NCBI RefSeq assembly: GCF_024919275.1
Contig: NZ_JANWGH010000003.1
Coordinates: 595,677-659,676 of the forward strand
DNA from: Algoriphagus limi
Lineage (GTDB): Bacteria > Bacteroidota > Bacteroidia > Cytophagales > Cyclobacteriaceae
DNA: 64,000 bases
Direction of reading: 5' to 3'
In this document: positions 44,251-52,895 of the stretch, piece by piece
Position numbering within the stretch: position 1 is the first letter of the stretch
Layout: every line of letters begins with the position of its first letter
Notes under the pieces: model-generated
Told to the model about the DNA's origin: nothing
Database searches by the model: none
The model's input: the letters and a program-made list of their open reading frames with translations, nothing else
Program-made: the position numbers and the translations under genes

Positions 44251-45352
44251 GGCTGGATTCCATGGAATTGATCCAAGCTCGGATCAACTCAACTCCTTCC
44301 TGATGGATCGTAGTTCTACCAATCTCTGGCATAGCAACTCCGACTTCAGTGCTTTTCATTCGGTGAATCAAGATAGATTCGTCTGCTTTTCCCGGTACGA
44401 TGTCAAACTGAAAACTTCCCGCTCCATTTCCCGCAGCAACCGGCGTTTTGTTTATCCCTAATTTGAGCGGATCATTTTGATCATAACCTAAGAAAAGCCC
44501 GGAGGTGGAAGCAGGACCTTCTTCCCGATGGCAATGGGCACAATTAATATCCAAATAGGCTTTTGCTCGTTCTGCTAAGGGAAGACTTTCATTGGAATAA
44601 TCAACCATTTTAGGATGTCGATTTTCGCCTAAAAACCCTTCGAGTTTTCCCTCATTAGCCCAAAAAGCCAGTTGATTAACGGACTCTCCTTTTATCTTCT
44701 TTTCTGAGTTAAGATGCTTGACTTCGACTCCAAGAGGATCGAGTTTTTCATTCTTATTATGACAAGTTTTGCACTGGTTTTTATTGGGAATCAGGTAATT
44801 GATGACCTGGTTCTTGCCATTTTCATCTTGATATTTTACTTGCGTTTCGCCTCCAACTACTTTTAGTACGGCATCGGTTTGGCTATCATTCCAAATGTAA
44901 GGAAAGGCTTCCCAGCCATTTGCTTGATGAATCATCAAGCGGGTTTCAATAATTCGTCTATCTCCAGTTGGTTTGGAAAAATCCTCTGGGTAGTAAAAGT
45001 TCTTTATTAAAATAGACCCGACAGGTAAATCCAATTCATCCCCTGAAATTTTTGCTTTTTCTCCTTCTGGCATCCAGACGAACCTGGATTTGTGGGCGTA
45101 ATCGGTGAATAGGGAAGAGGCTGGTTCGTAGGGGATTAGTTCTTCAATGGGTGAAAGATTTTTCAGATCTCCTTCAAAAAACCCATAGGTTGATAGCCAT
45201 CGATATGGTAAATCCCCATCTGCTTCTTCTGACTCTTTTTGAGGATCAAATGCAGTTTTGGATTCCTCACTTGATTCTGTTTTACAGGCAGAAAAAGCAA
45301 GCAAGAAAAGAATTCCTATGATGCAGAAGATAGAATTGATTTTCCTTTTCAT
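44243..45352 (-). CDS. Dihaem c-type cytochrome lipoprotein, SO_2930-like family
   Basis: 369 residues. A lipoprotein signal ends in LLAFSACKTES, so it is anchored outside the inner membrane. Family features: LPYRWLSTYGFFEG, LIPYEPASSLFTDYAHKSRFVWMPEG, RIIETRLMIH and PFTYIW-like PYIWNDSQTDA. Two haem-binding sites are CKTCHNKNEKLDPLG and CAHCHREEGPAST, with a distal Met possible in VAMPEIGRT. It always seems to accompany a parallel beta-helix protein, here directly upstream with a 4-bp overlap. The electron partners and role of the pair are unknown. Confidence 0.88.
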   Translation of the reverse strand: MKRKINSIFCIIGILFLLAFSACKTESSEESKTAFDPQKESEEADGDLPYRWLSTYGFFEGDLKNLSPIEELIPYEPASSLFTDYAHKSRFVWMPEGEKAKISGDELDLPVGSILIKNFYYPEDFSKPTGDRRIIETRLMIHQANGWEAFPYIWNDSQTDAVLKVVGGETQVKYQDENGKNQVINYLIPNKNQCKTCHNKNEKLDPLGVEVKHLNSEKKIKGESVNQLAFWANEGKLEGFLGENRHPKMVDYSNESLPLAERAKAYLDINCAHCHREEGPASTSGLFLGYDQNDPLKLGINKTPVAAGNGAGSFQFDIVPGKADESILIHRMKSTEVGVAMPEIGRTTIHQEGVELIRAWINSMESSPN

Positions 45353-46644
45353 CGGCTTGCAATTTCAGTTACATCCGTCTGAACAGACACGTTGCATTTA
45401 GTAAAAGGAGCTGCTTCTGCAAAACTTTGAATGTCATCCTCTCCCCGGCTCAGGTCAAAACGAGTGAACAAAAGATCTTGAATTCCCGGTTCGGAAATAC
45501 AGATATTCATTGGATTTTCTTCAATATCATTTCCTCTGCCTTCATCAAAAATCCCATCATATACAATATCCTGTGTTTTCGCTTTTCCATGAGCATTATA
45601 CAAACTGATCAACTGCCCCAATTCACGGGTCAAATCAGGCATGCCTTTGCTTCGATCGTAAGCATTGTCATGAATGTAAATATCCGAGGTGTAAGGTGAC
45701 CAATTGGGGGCATCGGTTGGGAATCCTGTGATCTGATAACTGGCAACTGCGACACCCACTGTTTTATTTCGTAATATCTCATTATCAAAAACCTCTACCT
45801 CTTTGGCCGCCAAAAGGACAACTCCAGAGCCTGGAGGAATCATCGTGACGGTATTGCCGTTTGGTCCTTCACCAATAGGAGTCGCGAAGTTTTTATGGTT
45901 GTTTTCGATGATCCGGTTGTTGTAAATTTTCGTTCCTTTTCCATCGGATTTTGGAAGACCAGGAAGATTGAAAACCAAAATCCCTCCGGAATTATTTCTT
46001 GCTGTATTTCCGAAAACTTCAGCATTATCACAGTTTTCGATTTCTATCCCTGCCACATTACCATAGGCCAAAGAATTTTTGACAATGATATTTTCAGATT
46101 GCCCTACATAGATGCCTGCATCACGTGAATGGGCTGCAATACATTCATCAATCATCACATTTTTGCACTGCACGGGGTAGAGTGCATAGGTTCCGTTTTT
46201 GGATTTATTTCCATGAGTCCAAGTGACATGGACTTTGCGAAGGGTCAGGCCATCTGTATGCTGAGCTTTGATTCCATCCCCTGGTGCATCTTCTATGGTT
46301 AAGTCTTCAACGGTGATGTTTTTACCCACAATCTTCATCCCCTCGCCGCCGGTTTTCAAATTCCGAAAGGAAAGCACCGTTTTTGTCATCCCTGCGCCTT
46401 TGATGGTGATATTTTCCTTGCTATCCAGGATTAATTGCGTCTTCAAATCAAAAAAGCCTTCACCAATCTCAATGGTTTGATTGTTTTCGGCCATGATAAA
46501 ATCTTCAACCACCCCTTCCACTTCTTCTGCAGTTCGCCTAGGAAGTAAACTCGAGTCAAAAAGCTGTTCATGGCTTGTTTCTCTACATGCCTGAATGAGT
46601 AGAATAAAAAGAAGTAAAAAGGGAAGAGCAAAGGACTTTTTCAT
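45349..46644 (-). CDS. Parallel beta-helix lipoprotein paired with the dihaem cytochrome
   Basis: About 431 residues from the ATG at 46644; an upstream in-frame start at 46677 is unlikely because it precedes the signal. Lipoprotein signal: LPFLLLFILLIQACRE. The body is a right-handed beta-helix of pectin-lyase type with short repeats (NITIKGAGMTKTVLSF, NITVEDLTIEDAPGDGI, NVMIDECIAAHSRDAGIYVG, NIIVKNSLAYGNVAGIEIEN, VFGNTARNNSGGILV). No classical polysaccharide-lyase catalytic set can be assigned by eye. It overlaps the cytochrome gene by 4 bp. A Crp/Fnr-type regulator lies 78 bp upstream on the same strand. Confidence 0.85.
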   Translation of the reverse strand: MKKSFALPFLLLFILLIQACRETSHEQLFDSSLLPRRTAEEVEGVVEDFIMAENNQTIEIGEGFFDLKTQLILDSKENITIKGAGMTKTVLSFRNLKTGGEGMKIVGKNITVEDLTIEDAPGDGIKAQHTDGLTLRKVHVTWTHGNKSKNGTYALYPVQCKNVMIDECIAAHSRDAGIYVGQSENIIVKNSLAYGNVAGIEIENCDNAEVFGNTARNNSGGILVFNLPGLPKSDGKGTKIYNNRIIENNHKNFATPIGEGPNGNTVTMIPPGSGVVLLAAKEVEVFDNEILRNKTVGVAVASYQITGFPTDAPNWSPYTSDIYIHDNAYDRSKGMPDLTRELGQLISLYNAHGKAKTQDIVYDGIFDEGRGNDIEENPMNICISEPGIQDLLFTRFDLSRGEDDIQSFAEAAPFTKCNVSVQTDVTEIASR

Positions 46645-46722
46645 AGTGGGCGGGTTTATTGGGAAGGTTAATTTCAAATCTAAGTTTTTCCCCTGAACCC
46701 TGCCTTGACAAAAGTCAAAATA

Positions 46723-47283
46723 TCAAATCTTGGATCGTACCCGACTTAGGGTTTCGATGGTCATATCCAAAAAAGAAGCAATATGGCCTACCGAAGCACG
46801 CTGAATGATTTTTGGTTTTTTCTCCATCAATTCCAGATATCGCTCTTTGGCAGATTTGAATTTGGAGAAGATCATTTGCTCCTCTAAAGCGATGTAGTAC
46901 TTCTCAAGGATGATTCGATAGACTCGCTCCAAATCCTGGAACTCCTGAAAACAGCGCTGTAAATTTTCGTAGGAAATTCGATAAAGAAGGGATTTTTCAA
47001 GGGTCTCGATAGTTTCGTAGCTCGGGCTTCGTGTGATAAACGAGTGCATAGCTGTCACAAATTCTCCTTCCAGCGAAAAAGATACCGTGATATCCCGATT
47101 GTCTCGAATGTAAAAGCTCCTTGCTGATCCCTGAGCAATATAAAAAAGGTAATTGCTGACCTCACCGGCCTTCTCTAATTTATAGCCTTTTTCAGCTTGG
47201 ATTTCTTCCAAATACCCAATGAAAGCATTCCTTGCTTCATCACTTACTTCTGCAATATTTTCAAAAAGGCCTGTTTTTATCAT
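46723..47283 (-). CDS. Crp/Fnr family transcriptional regulator
   Basis: About 186 residues from the ATG at 47283; a TTG 9 bp upstream is also open. The N-terminal half is a cyclic-nucleotide-binding-type beta roll (YKLEKAGEVSNYLFYIAQGSARSFY, DITVSFSLEGEFVTAMHSF). A long dimerisation helix and a C-terminal helix-turn-helix follow (ASVGHIASFLDMTIETLSRVRS). The HTH is short, as in the Bacteroidota branch of Crp-like proteins, and no cysteines suggest an Fe-S cluster. It probably responds to an unknown ligand. Candidate targets are the beta-helix/cytochrome pair downstream or the divergent beta-barrel gene. Confidence 0.87.
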   Translation of the reverse strand: MIKTGLFENIAEVSDEARNAFIGYLEEIQAEKGYKLEKAGEVSNYLFYIAQGSARSFYIRDNRDITVSFSLEGEFVTAMHSFITRSPSYETIETLEKSLLYRISYENLQRCFQEFQDLERVYRIILEKYYIALEEQMIFSKFKSAKERYLELMEKKPKIIQRASVGHIASFLDMTIETLSRVRSKI

Positions 47284-47369
47284 GCTAAACAATAAAAAAT
47301 CAAATGGATTTTACTTTAAAATTCTCTTGATCCACTAGTTTTATTGGAAATTTAAAACATCTAGAACAT

Positions 47370-47930
47370 ATGAGAAAGATTTTGGCTCTTTTCTTCCTTT
47401 TTGGAATTGTTTTTTCCGCTCAAGCCCAATTTGGAATTCGCGCAGGTTTGTCTTCCGCTAACTTCTCTGAAACCAATTACAAGGCGAATGTAGGCTTTCA
47501 TGGGGGAGTTTATTACAGATTAGGAACGCCTATGCTGGAGGTAGAGCCTGGGATTCAGTTTGCTCAAAAAGGATTTGAAACCAACAACCCTGTGAATGGA
47601 GATGTAATCACCGAGTCTTTGAATTATGTTGATTTTCCACTTTTGGTTCGTTTGAATTTTCTTCCTGCATTAAATGTCTTTGCAGGACCTCAAGTGAGTG
47701 TCTTGGTTTCAAGAAAGCGGGAGGAATCAGGAGATATCCAAACAGCAACTGACCCGATCAAAGGCTATGATTTTGGTGGGGTAGTGGGTATATCAGCTTA
47801 CGTAACAGAAAAAATCAACTTCCAATTGAGTTATGATATCGGTTTGTCAAGCTTGAATTACTACGATACGGATGTGAAAAACCGAGTATTGAAATTATCG
47901 CTTGGTTACGATATTTATCGCAAATACTAA
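47370..47930 (+). CDS. Outer-membrane beta-barrel protein (PorT-like)
   Basis: 186 residues. A signal peptide (ILALFFLFGIVFSAQAQ) precedes FGIRAGLSSANFSE. Alternating amphipathic strands (FHGGVYYRLGTPMLEVEPGIQF, YVDFPLLVRLNF, NVFAGPQVSVLVS, DFGGVVGISAYVTEKINFQLSYDIGLSSL) end with LKLSLGYDIYRKY, where the terminal aromatic-rich strand suits BAM insertion. It belongs to the broad outer_membrane_beta-barrel/PorT-like group common in Bacteroidota; no specific role can be given. It is divergent from the Crp/Fnr regulator and ends at a large hairpin shared with ruvC. Confidence 0.83.
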   Translation: MRKILALFFLFGIVFSAQAQFGIRAGLSSANFSETNYKANVGFHGGVYYRLGTPMLEVEPGIQFAQKGFETNNPVNGDVITESLNYVDFPLLVRLNFLPALNVFAGPQVSVLVSRKREESGDIQTATDPIKGYDFGGVVGISAYVTEKINFQLSYDIGLSSLNYYDTDVKNRVLKLSLGYDIYRKY

Positions 47931-47932
47931 TT

Positions 47933-47980
47933 AAAGAGGCTGGCATTAGTATGATTAATGTGACAGCCTCTTTATTTTTT
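47933..47980 (+). terminator. Long hairpin terminator after the beta-barrel gene
   Basis: AAAGAGGCTG/CAGCCTCTTT gives 10 pairs, extended by GCATTA/TAATGT inside, followed by TATTTTTT. It overlaps the 3' end of the convergent ruvC. Confidence 0.85.
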
Positions 47981-48547
47981 GATTCGATTAGGGTTTTCCT
48001 CAATAAAGGATTTCCAACCGGCAGACCTTCCTCTACTTTGGACTCTTCCCTCATGAAAGTGATGGCAGAGAGCCACGGCCAATGCATCTGTTGCATCGAG
48101 AAGTTTTGGAATTTCTTCCAGTTTGAATAGAGTTTGAAGCATGGCGGCCACCTGTTCTTTAGAAGCATTTCCGTTTCCTGTGACAGATTGTTTTACCTTC
48201 TTTGGAGAATATTCCGTGATTGGGATTTCTCTAGCAAGTGCAGCAGCCATCGCTACACCTTGTGCTCTTCCAAGCTTAAGCATGGATTGAACGTTGGCAC
48301 CATAGAAAGGAGCTTCCAAAGCGACCGAATCTGGCATAAATTCCTCCAAAATCCCGGTAATCCGCTCAAATATCTTTTTGAGCTTCAGCTCGTGACTTCC
48401 GTATTTCTTCAGGTGAATGACTCCATACTGAAGGAGTTTGTATTGCTTGCCTTCGGTCAGAATCAATCCATAGCCCATCACGTTTGTTCCGGGGTCAATA
48501 CCTAAAATGATTTTTTCCTTTGAGGGTTTTTTAGCTTCTTTACTCAC
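47972..48547 (-). CDS. ruvC: Crossover junction endodeoxyribonuclease RuvC
   Basis: 191 residues. The four acidic active-site positions sit in ILGIDPGTNVMGYG (Asp), VALEAPFYGANVQSMLKLG (Glu) and LLDATDALAVALCHH (two Asp), with YSPKKVKQSVTGNGNASKEQV between them. It resolves Holliday junctions after RuvAB branch migration. A C-terminal basic tail (RVQSRGRSAGWKSF) is present. It is divergent from the glycosyltransferase operon with only 21 bp between start codons. Confidence 0.96.
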   Translation of the reverse strand: MSKEAKKPSKEKIILGIDPGTNVMGYGLILTEGKQYKLLQYGVIHLKKYGSHELKLKKIFERITGILEEFMPDSVALEAPFYGANVQSMLKLGRAQGVAMAAALAREIPITEYSPKKVKQSVTGNGNASKEQVAAMLQTLFKLEEIPKLLDATDALAVALCHHFHEGRVQSRGRSAGWKSFIEENPNRIKK

Positions 48548-48568
48548 CTTCGCAAGATAGCCGAAAAG

Positions 48569-49714
48569 ATGCTAAGTTTTTATTTGCTCTGGTCCCTAAT
48601 CTATTTGCTTTTCTTAGGCTATCTAAAAATGGTATGGTCTAAAATCCCTGATCAGAAATACTCAGGACTCACTATTTTTCCAAATGTTAGCCTTTTGGTT
48701 CCGATTCGAAATGAGGTGTCTCGACTTTCGACTTTAATCCAAAACCTCCAAAAAATTCATTATCCAAACCTTGAAATTATACTTATTGACGACCAAAGTG
48801 AGGATGATTCCTTAGAGCTTCTGGAACAGTTAGTAGGCGAAAACCCACTTTTTAAAATTTATTCCAGTGATGGGGTGGGGAAGAAGGCAGCTTTGAAAAA
48901 AGGGATAAATCAGGCAAAAGGTGAAATAATAGTAACTACAGATGCCGATTGTGATTTTCATCCTAGCTGGCTGGAAACCCTCCTTTTACCTTTTCAAGAT
49001 TCCCGAATTCAATTAGTCGCTGGACCTGTTCTGCTTCGGTCTTCAAACACATTTTTAGCCTACTTCCAAACCTTAGATTGGGCAAGTATTCAATTGCTAA
49101 CTGGGGTATCGTTTGAAATGAAATCTCCTTTAATGTGTAGCGGTGCAAATTTGGCCTTTCGCAAAAATGCTTTTGAGAAAGTGGAAGGCTATATTGGAAA
49201 TGAACATTGGCTTTCAGGGGATGATGAGTTTCTTCTAAAAAAGATTGTCCGGAAATTCGGCCCTGAAAGTACCTGCTATATGCCTTCCCAGAAGTCGCTC
49301 GTAACGACAGAGGCAGAAAAAAACTGGCAAGCTTTATTTAATCAGCGAATCCGATGGGCTGGAAAATGGAAGGCACATGAATCATTTTTTCATGCAGCCT
49401 CAGCTTTCTTGATTGTCATCTTTCAGTTGATATGGCTGGGGGCTTTCAGTTTGATTTTTTTGAAAAACTGGGGGTTTTTGTGGGTATTTCTGATTTGGGT
49501 GATCAAGATTTTAGCTGAATTCATTTTTTTGGGATCCATTACAAAATTCTTCAAAAGTCCTGTCCCTTTTTGGTCTTTTGTTCTGACTAGTCTATGGCAT
49601 CCCTTTTATTCTGTTTTTATAGGATTAAAAGCAATTCGGGGAAATTACCAATGGAAAGGCAGAAGGATTCAGGGAAATGTTAATTTTGGGAATCATGGAA
49701 ATGACGGAAGATGA
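48569..49714 (+). CDS. Family 2 glycosyltransferase, membrane-bound
   Basis: 381 residues. One N-terminal membrane helix (residues 2-22) is followed by a GT-A domain: VSLLVPIRNEVSRLSTLIQNL, LEIILIDDQSEDDSLEL, KGEIIVTTDADCDFHPSW (DxD) and ANLAFRKNAFEKVEGY. The motif near NQRIRWAGKW is the Q/RxxRW signature of processive GT2 enzymes. Three hydrophobic helices form the C-terminus. It probably extends a surface polysaccharide or glycolipid from a nucleotide sugar. It is the first gene of a seven-gene same-strand run; the next start lies inside its end. Confidence 0.9.
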   Translation: MLSFYLLWSLIYLLFLGYLKMVWSKIPDQKYSGLTIFPNVSLLVPIRNEVSRLSTLIQNLQKIHYPNLEIILIDDQSEDDSLELLEQLVGENPLFKIYSSDGVGKKAALKKGINQAKGEIIVTTDADCDFHPSWLETLLLPFQDSRIQLVAGPVLLRSSNTFLAYFQTLDWASIQLLTGVSFEMKSPLMCSGANLAFRKNAFEKVEGYIGNEHWLSGDDEFLLKKIVRKFGPESTCYMPSQKSLVTTEAEKNWQALFNQRIRWAGKWKAHESFFHAASAFLIVIFQLIWLGAFSLIFLKNWGFLWVFLIWVIKILAEFIFLGSITKFFKSPVPFWSFVLTSLWHPFYSVFIGLKAIRGNYQWKGRRIQGNVNFGNHGNDGR

Positions 49715-49952
49715 ATTTGATCTGCTGGACGAGCTCTATTTTGTCCAGCCTTATGATTACCTTCAAGAGACAATGGGTTGGTCGGAAGATCGACTTTTAA
49801 ATACCTTGAAATCATTGCACGACAAGGCTTTCATCAAATGTCTTTCTGCTCCGGATGATGAATTATTTGGAGCGATCAATATTTTGGAGAATGGGAAAGA
49901 GATGTTATTCTTAGCCACCAAAAAGGGTCTGATGGCCCATAATGCCCTTTGA
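49695..49952 (+). CDS. Small winged-helix-like protein
   Basis: About 85 residues from the ATG at 49695; a second ATG two codons later is equally possible, and the start overlaps the glycosyltransferase end by 20 bp. The fold looks like a winged helix: EDEFDLLDELYFVQPYDYLQETMGW, then EDRLLNTLKSLHDKAFIKCL, then a wing and LFLATKKGLMAHNAL. I recognise no named family. A DNA-binding or protein-protein role is a guess. Its stop overlaps the start of the PP2C gene (TTGA), implying coupled translation. Confidence 0.8.
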   Translation: MEMTEDEFDLLDELYFVQPYDYLQETMGWSEDRLLNTLKSLHDKAFIKCLSAPDDELFGAINILENGKEMLFLATKKGLMAHNAL

Positions 49953-51181
49953 TTTTGTCACCTGAAAACCAAAAATATCAGCGCAAAGAACTGGAGTTGA
50001 AATCTCTGCTGGAGATTACTCAGGCAATCAACGAAAATCAGCCTGAGAATGTCTTAGCGGATATTTTCAAATTTACCTGTTTGGTGCATTTGAATATCCG
50101 CTCCTTACTCTTGTATGTGCGATCAGATAAGGGATTCGAAAAGAAAATTTCTCATGGAATCAAGGGGTCGGTTCCAAGTCTGATTTCCTTTGATCAGATT
50201 AAGGAACATAAGGATAGACATCGCTTGGAACTTCATTTGTCTGAAGGCTTTTCCTTTGATGAATTGGAGACTTATTTGCCGGTTTATCACAAGGACAAGA
50301 TGCTGGCGATTCTATTTTTTAAGCGAAAAAATCAAGAGGCTGAAATTGATCTGGATTTCACACAAGCCCTAACCAATATTTTGGTAGTGGCATTGGAAAA
50401 TAAGCGATTTGCCAGAAAGCAACTTCAGCAGGAAGTGCTCAACCGGGAAATTGAAATTGCCTCCCAGGTTCAGCAGATGCTTTTGCCAAGTGAATTGCCA
50501 CATGATGGGGAGTTACAGGCCAAGGTCACTTACATTCCACATAGCATGGTTGGGGGAGATTATTACGATCTGATTCAGCATGGGGATGATGTGGTTTATT
50601 TCTGTGTGGCAGATGTCTCTGGAAAGGGCATGGCAGCTGCTATGCTTATGTCCAATTTTCAGGCAGCTCTTCGCACACTTCTCCGAAGCAATGCCTCCTT
50701 GGAAACTGTAGTTCGGCAATTGAATTATACCTTGTTTGAGAATACAAAAGGGGAGCGTTTTATCACTTTTTTCCTTGGGAAATTCGATTTCCGAAACGGA
50801 AAGCTTGATTTCGTCAATGCCGGCCATAATCCACCCATTCTTTGTCGGGAAGACAAAATGAAAACCGAGTTGTTGGAAGCTGGGACGACCATACTGGGGG
50901 CATTTGATGAGTTGCCTTTTTTGGAATTAGGTAGCCGTCAATTGACTGGGGATTTTACCATTCATCTGTACACGGATGGCCTGACTGAAGTGATGGATTC
51001 AGCAGATGAGGAATTCGGAGAAGTGCGTTTTCAGGATTTTGTTTCCGGTCATATTTGTGTGGATCCGCGAACTTTCCATGATGAATTTCTGAAAAAACTA
51101 AAAGAGTTCAGAGGCGAAGAACCGCTTCGGGATGATTTGACCTTGTTTAGCCTTCGTTTCTTTTATGGTTCCCGCTCATAA
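49949..51181 (+). CDS. PP2C (SpoIIE/RsbU-type) phosphatase with GAF-like sensor
   Basis: 410 residues from a TTG at 49949 that overlaps the preceding TGA; no ATG occurs near the N-terminus, so a TTG start is likely. Residues about 20-165 look like a GAF sensor (LLEITQAINENQPENVLADIF, LPVYHKDKMLAILFFKRK). A linker coiled coil (QLQQEVLNREIEIASQVQQMLLP) leads to the SpoIIE-type PP2C domain: HSMVGGDYYDLIQHGDDVVYFCVADVSGKGMAAAMLM, FVNAGHNPPI and LYTDGLTEVMD, with metal-binding Asp residues. Such enzymes dephosphorylate anti-anti-sigma factors; no partner switch gene is adjacent. Confidence 0.88.
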   Translation: MILSPENQKYQRKELELKSLLEITQAINENQPENVLADIFKFTCLVHLNIRSLLLYVRSDKGFEKKISHGIKGSVPSLISFDQIKEHKDRHRLELHLSEGFSFDELETYLPVYHKDKMLAILFFKRKNQEAEIDLDFTQALTNILVVALENKRFARKQLQQEVLNREIEIASQVQQMLLPSELPHDGELQAKVTYIPHSMVGGDYYDLIQHGDDVVYFCVADVSGKGMAAAMLMSNFQAALRTLLRSNASLETVVRQLNYTLFENTKGERFITFFLGKFDFRNGKLDFVNAGHNPPILCREDKMKTELLEAGTTILGAFDELPFLELGSRQLTGDFTIHLYTDGLTEVMDSADEEFGEVRFQDFVSGHICVDPRTFHDEFLKKLKEFRGEEPLRDDLTLFSLRFFYGSRS

Positions 51182-51794
51182 AACACCGAGCTGGGTACAG
51201 CTAATATTCCCACATCGAATCTGGCAGAAAAAGACGGACGATCAATCTATTTTTTTGACTTTTGATGATGGACCAGTTCCGGGAGTGACAGACTATGTCC
51301 TTGATCAATTGGAGAAAAGAGGGCAGAAAGCGACTTTTTTTATGGTTGGGGACAATGTTCGAAAACACTCTAATCTTGCTCGGGAAGTTCTGAAAGCAGG
51401 CCATTCTATCGGAAATCACACCTTTCACCACCTGCATGGATTACGGTATTCTAAGGAAACGTATTTGGAAGATGTGCAAAAATGTGATCAGATTTTTCAG
51501 GAGGTTTTAGGGTTTGAAACATCACTTTTCCGACCTCCTTATGGTTGGATGAAACCAAGCCAAGCGAAGGCCCTCGCTCAAGAAAAGCAAATAGTCATGT
51601 GGGATATTTTGACTGGTGATTACGATCCAAAGCTCAGTCCAAAGAAGATTCTACAGGCTAGTTTGAAAAAACTGGTGCCGGGATCTATAGTCGTTTTTCA
51701 TGATCAGGAAAAGACCCGGGAAGTGCTACCGAAGGTGTTGCCTGACTTTTTGGATCAATTAAAAGAGAGAGGACTGCAAACAGGGGTCTTATAA
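51165..51794 (+). CDS. Polysaccharide deacetylase family protein (NodB domain)
   Basis: 209 residues. The NodB domain is almost the whole protein: SIFLTFDDGPVPGVTDYVLDQL (catalytic Asp and metal Asp), GHSIGNHTFHHLHG (metal His pair), FETSLFRPPYGWM (Arg and Pro-Pro-Tyr-Gly) and GSIVVFHDQEKT. No signal peptide is visible, so it acts in the cytoplasm or is anchored otherwise. It removes N-acetyl groups from an amino-sugar substrate, not identified here. It overlaps the PP2C gene by 17 bp and abuts the second glycosyltransferase directly. Confidence 0.92.
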   Translation: MVPAHKTPSWVQLIFPHRIWQKKTDDQSIFLTFDDGPVPGVTDYVLDQLEKRGQKATFFMVGDNVRKHSNLAREVLKAGHSIGNHTFHHLHGLRYSKETYLEDVQKCDQIFQEVLGFETSLFRPPYGWMKPSQAKALAQEKQIVMWDILTGDYDPKLSPKKILQASLKKLVPGSIVVFHDQEKTREVLPKVLPDFLDQLKERGLQTGVL

Positions 51795-52895
51795 ATGGAA
51801 CTGATCATATACTTTATCATTTCATTTATCCTGGTGCAGTTTGTATTAGGTATCTGTCATATTCTATTCGTTTGGAAATCATTTCCCTGTAAAAAAAAGT
51901 CAGATTCCCTTCCCCTCGTTTCAGTTTTGGTGGCTGCTCGAAATGAAGAATTCTTTCTTCCCAAGCTTTTGGAATCCTTTGAGAATTTGAATTATCCTTC
52001 GGATAAAATCGAGTTTTTATTTGCTGATGATCAAAGTGAGGATGCTACCTTTTCGATTTTGAATGAATGGTGCCAAAAGCAGCCTAATGCGATGGTTTAT
52101 AGAGTTGAGGAATTTGATCCTACAAAAAATCCAAAAGCCCAAGCCATAGCATTGATTGAAAAGAAAAGCCAAGGGGAGTATCTCTTTTTTACGGACGCAG
52201 ATTGCGAAGTCCCACCAAGTTGGATTGAGGCTTTGTTAGGCGCCTTCTCTGAAAAAACTGGAATGGTAATCGGAGTAACGCAAGTGAAAGGGGGTAATCT
52301 TTTAGGGAAATTCCAGGAATTGGATTGGTGGCTGACCCTTAGCTTGGTTAAAGTGGCCACGGATTGGAAGGTCCCCACCACAGGATTAGGAAATAATATG
52401 TGTATTTCCCGAGAGGCCTATAAAGCTAGTGGAGGATTCGAAAATTTAACTTTCAGCTTGACTGAGGACTTGGAGATTTCTAAAGCTGTACTTCGGAAGG
52501 GTTTTTTAATTCAAAATCAGGTATGTCCAGAAGCTTTGACCAAAACCAAAGCAGAATGCTCTTGGAGGGATTTACTGATTCAACGAAAGCGGTGGATGTA
52601 TGGAGTCATGACCTTACCGATTTACATGAAAGCATTATTGGCTTTGCAGTTTTTTTACTTTCCAGCTATCGTCTACTTACTTTTCCTCAACCTTCCCATG
52701 GGGTTAGGAATTTGGTTTTCAAAATCAACTCTTCAGGCATTTTTTCTCCTCATGTTTGCCAGAAAAGCTGGTAAATCACCGTCATTTTCTACTACCCTTC
52801 TCTTTGATTTTTACTTATTACCTGTTACCCTGCTGACGATTCTTTATTACTTTTGGCCTTCCGCTACCAAGTGGAAATCAAGAAGCTACTCATGA
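51795..52895 (+). CDS. Second family 2 glycosyltransferase, membrane-bound
   Basis: 366 residues. A hydrophobic N-terminal helix (residues 2-24) precedes the GT-A domain: VSVLVAARNEEFFLPKLLES, IEFLFADDQSEDATFSIL, SQGEYLFFTDADCEVPPSW (DxD) and GNNMCISREAYKASGG. LIQRKRWMYG gives the RxxRW processivity motif. The last 90 residues are hydrophobic helices. It is related to, but clearly different from, the enzyme at 48569, so the two may add different sugars or successive residues of one polymer. The start follows the deacetylase stop without a gap. Confidence 0.9.
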   Translation: MELIIYFIISFILVQFVLGICHILFVWKSFPCKKKSDSLPLVSVLVAARNEEFFLPKLLESFENLNYPSDKIEFLFADDQSEDATFSILNEWCQKQPNAMVYRVEEFDPTKNPKAQAIALIEKKSQGEYLFFTDADCEVPPSWIEALLGAFSEKTGMVIGVTQVKGGNLLGKFQELDWWLTLSLVKVATDWKVPTTGLGNNMCISREAYKASGGFENLTFSLTEDLEISKAVLRKGFLIQNQVCPEALTKTKAECSWRDLLIQRKRWMYGVMTLPIYMKALLALQFFYFPAIVYLLFLNLPMGLGIWFSKSTLQAFFLLMFARKAGKSPSFSTTLLFDFYLLPVTLLTILYYFWPSATKWKSRSYS

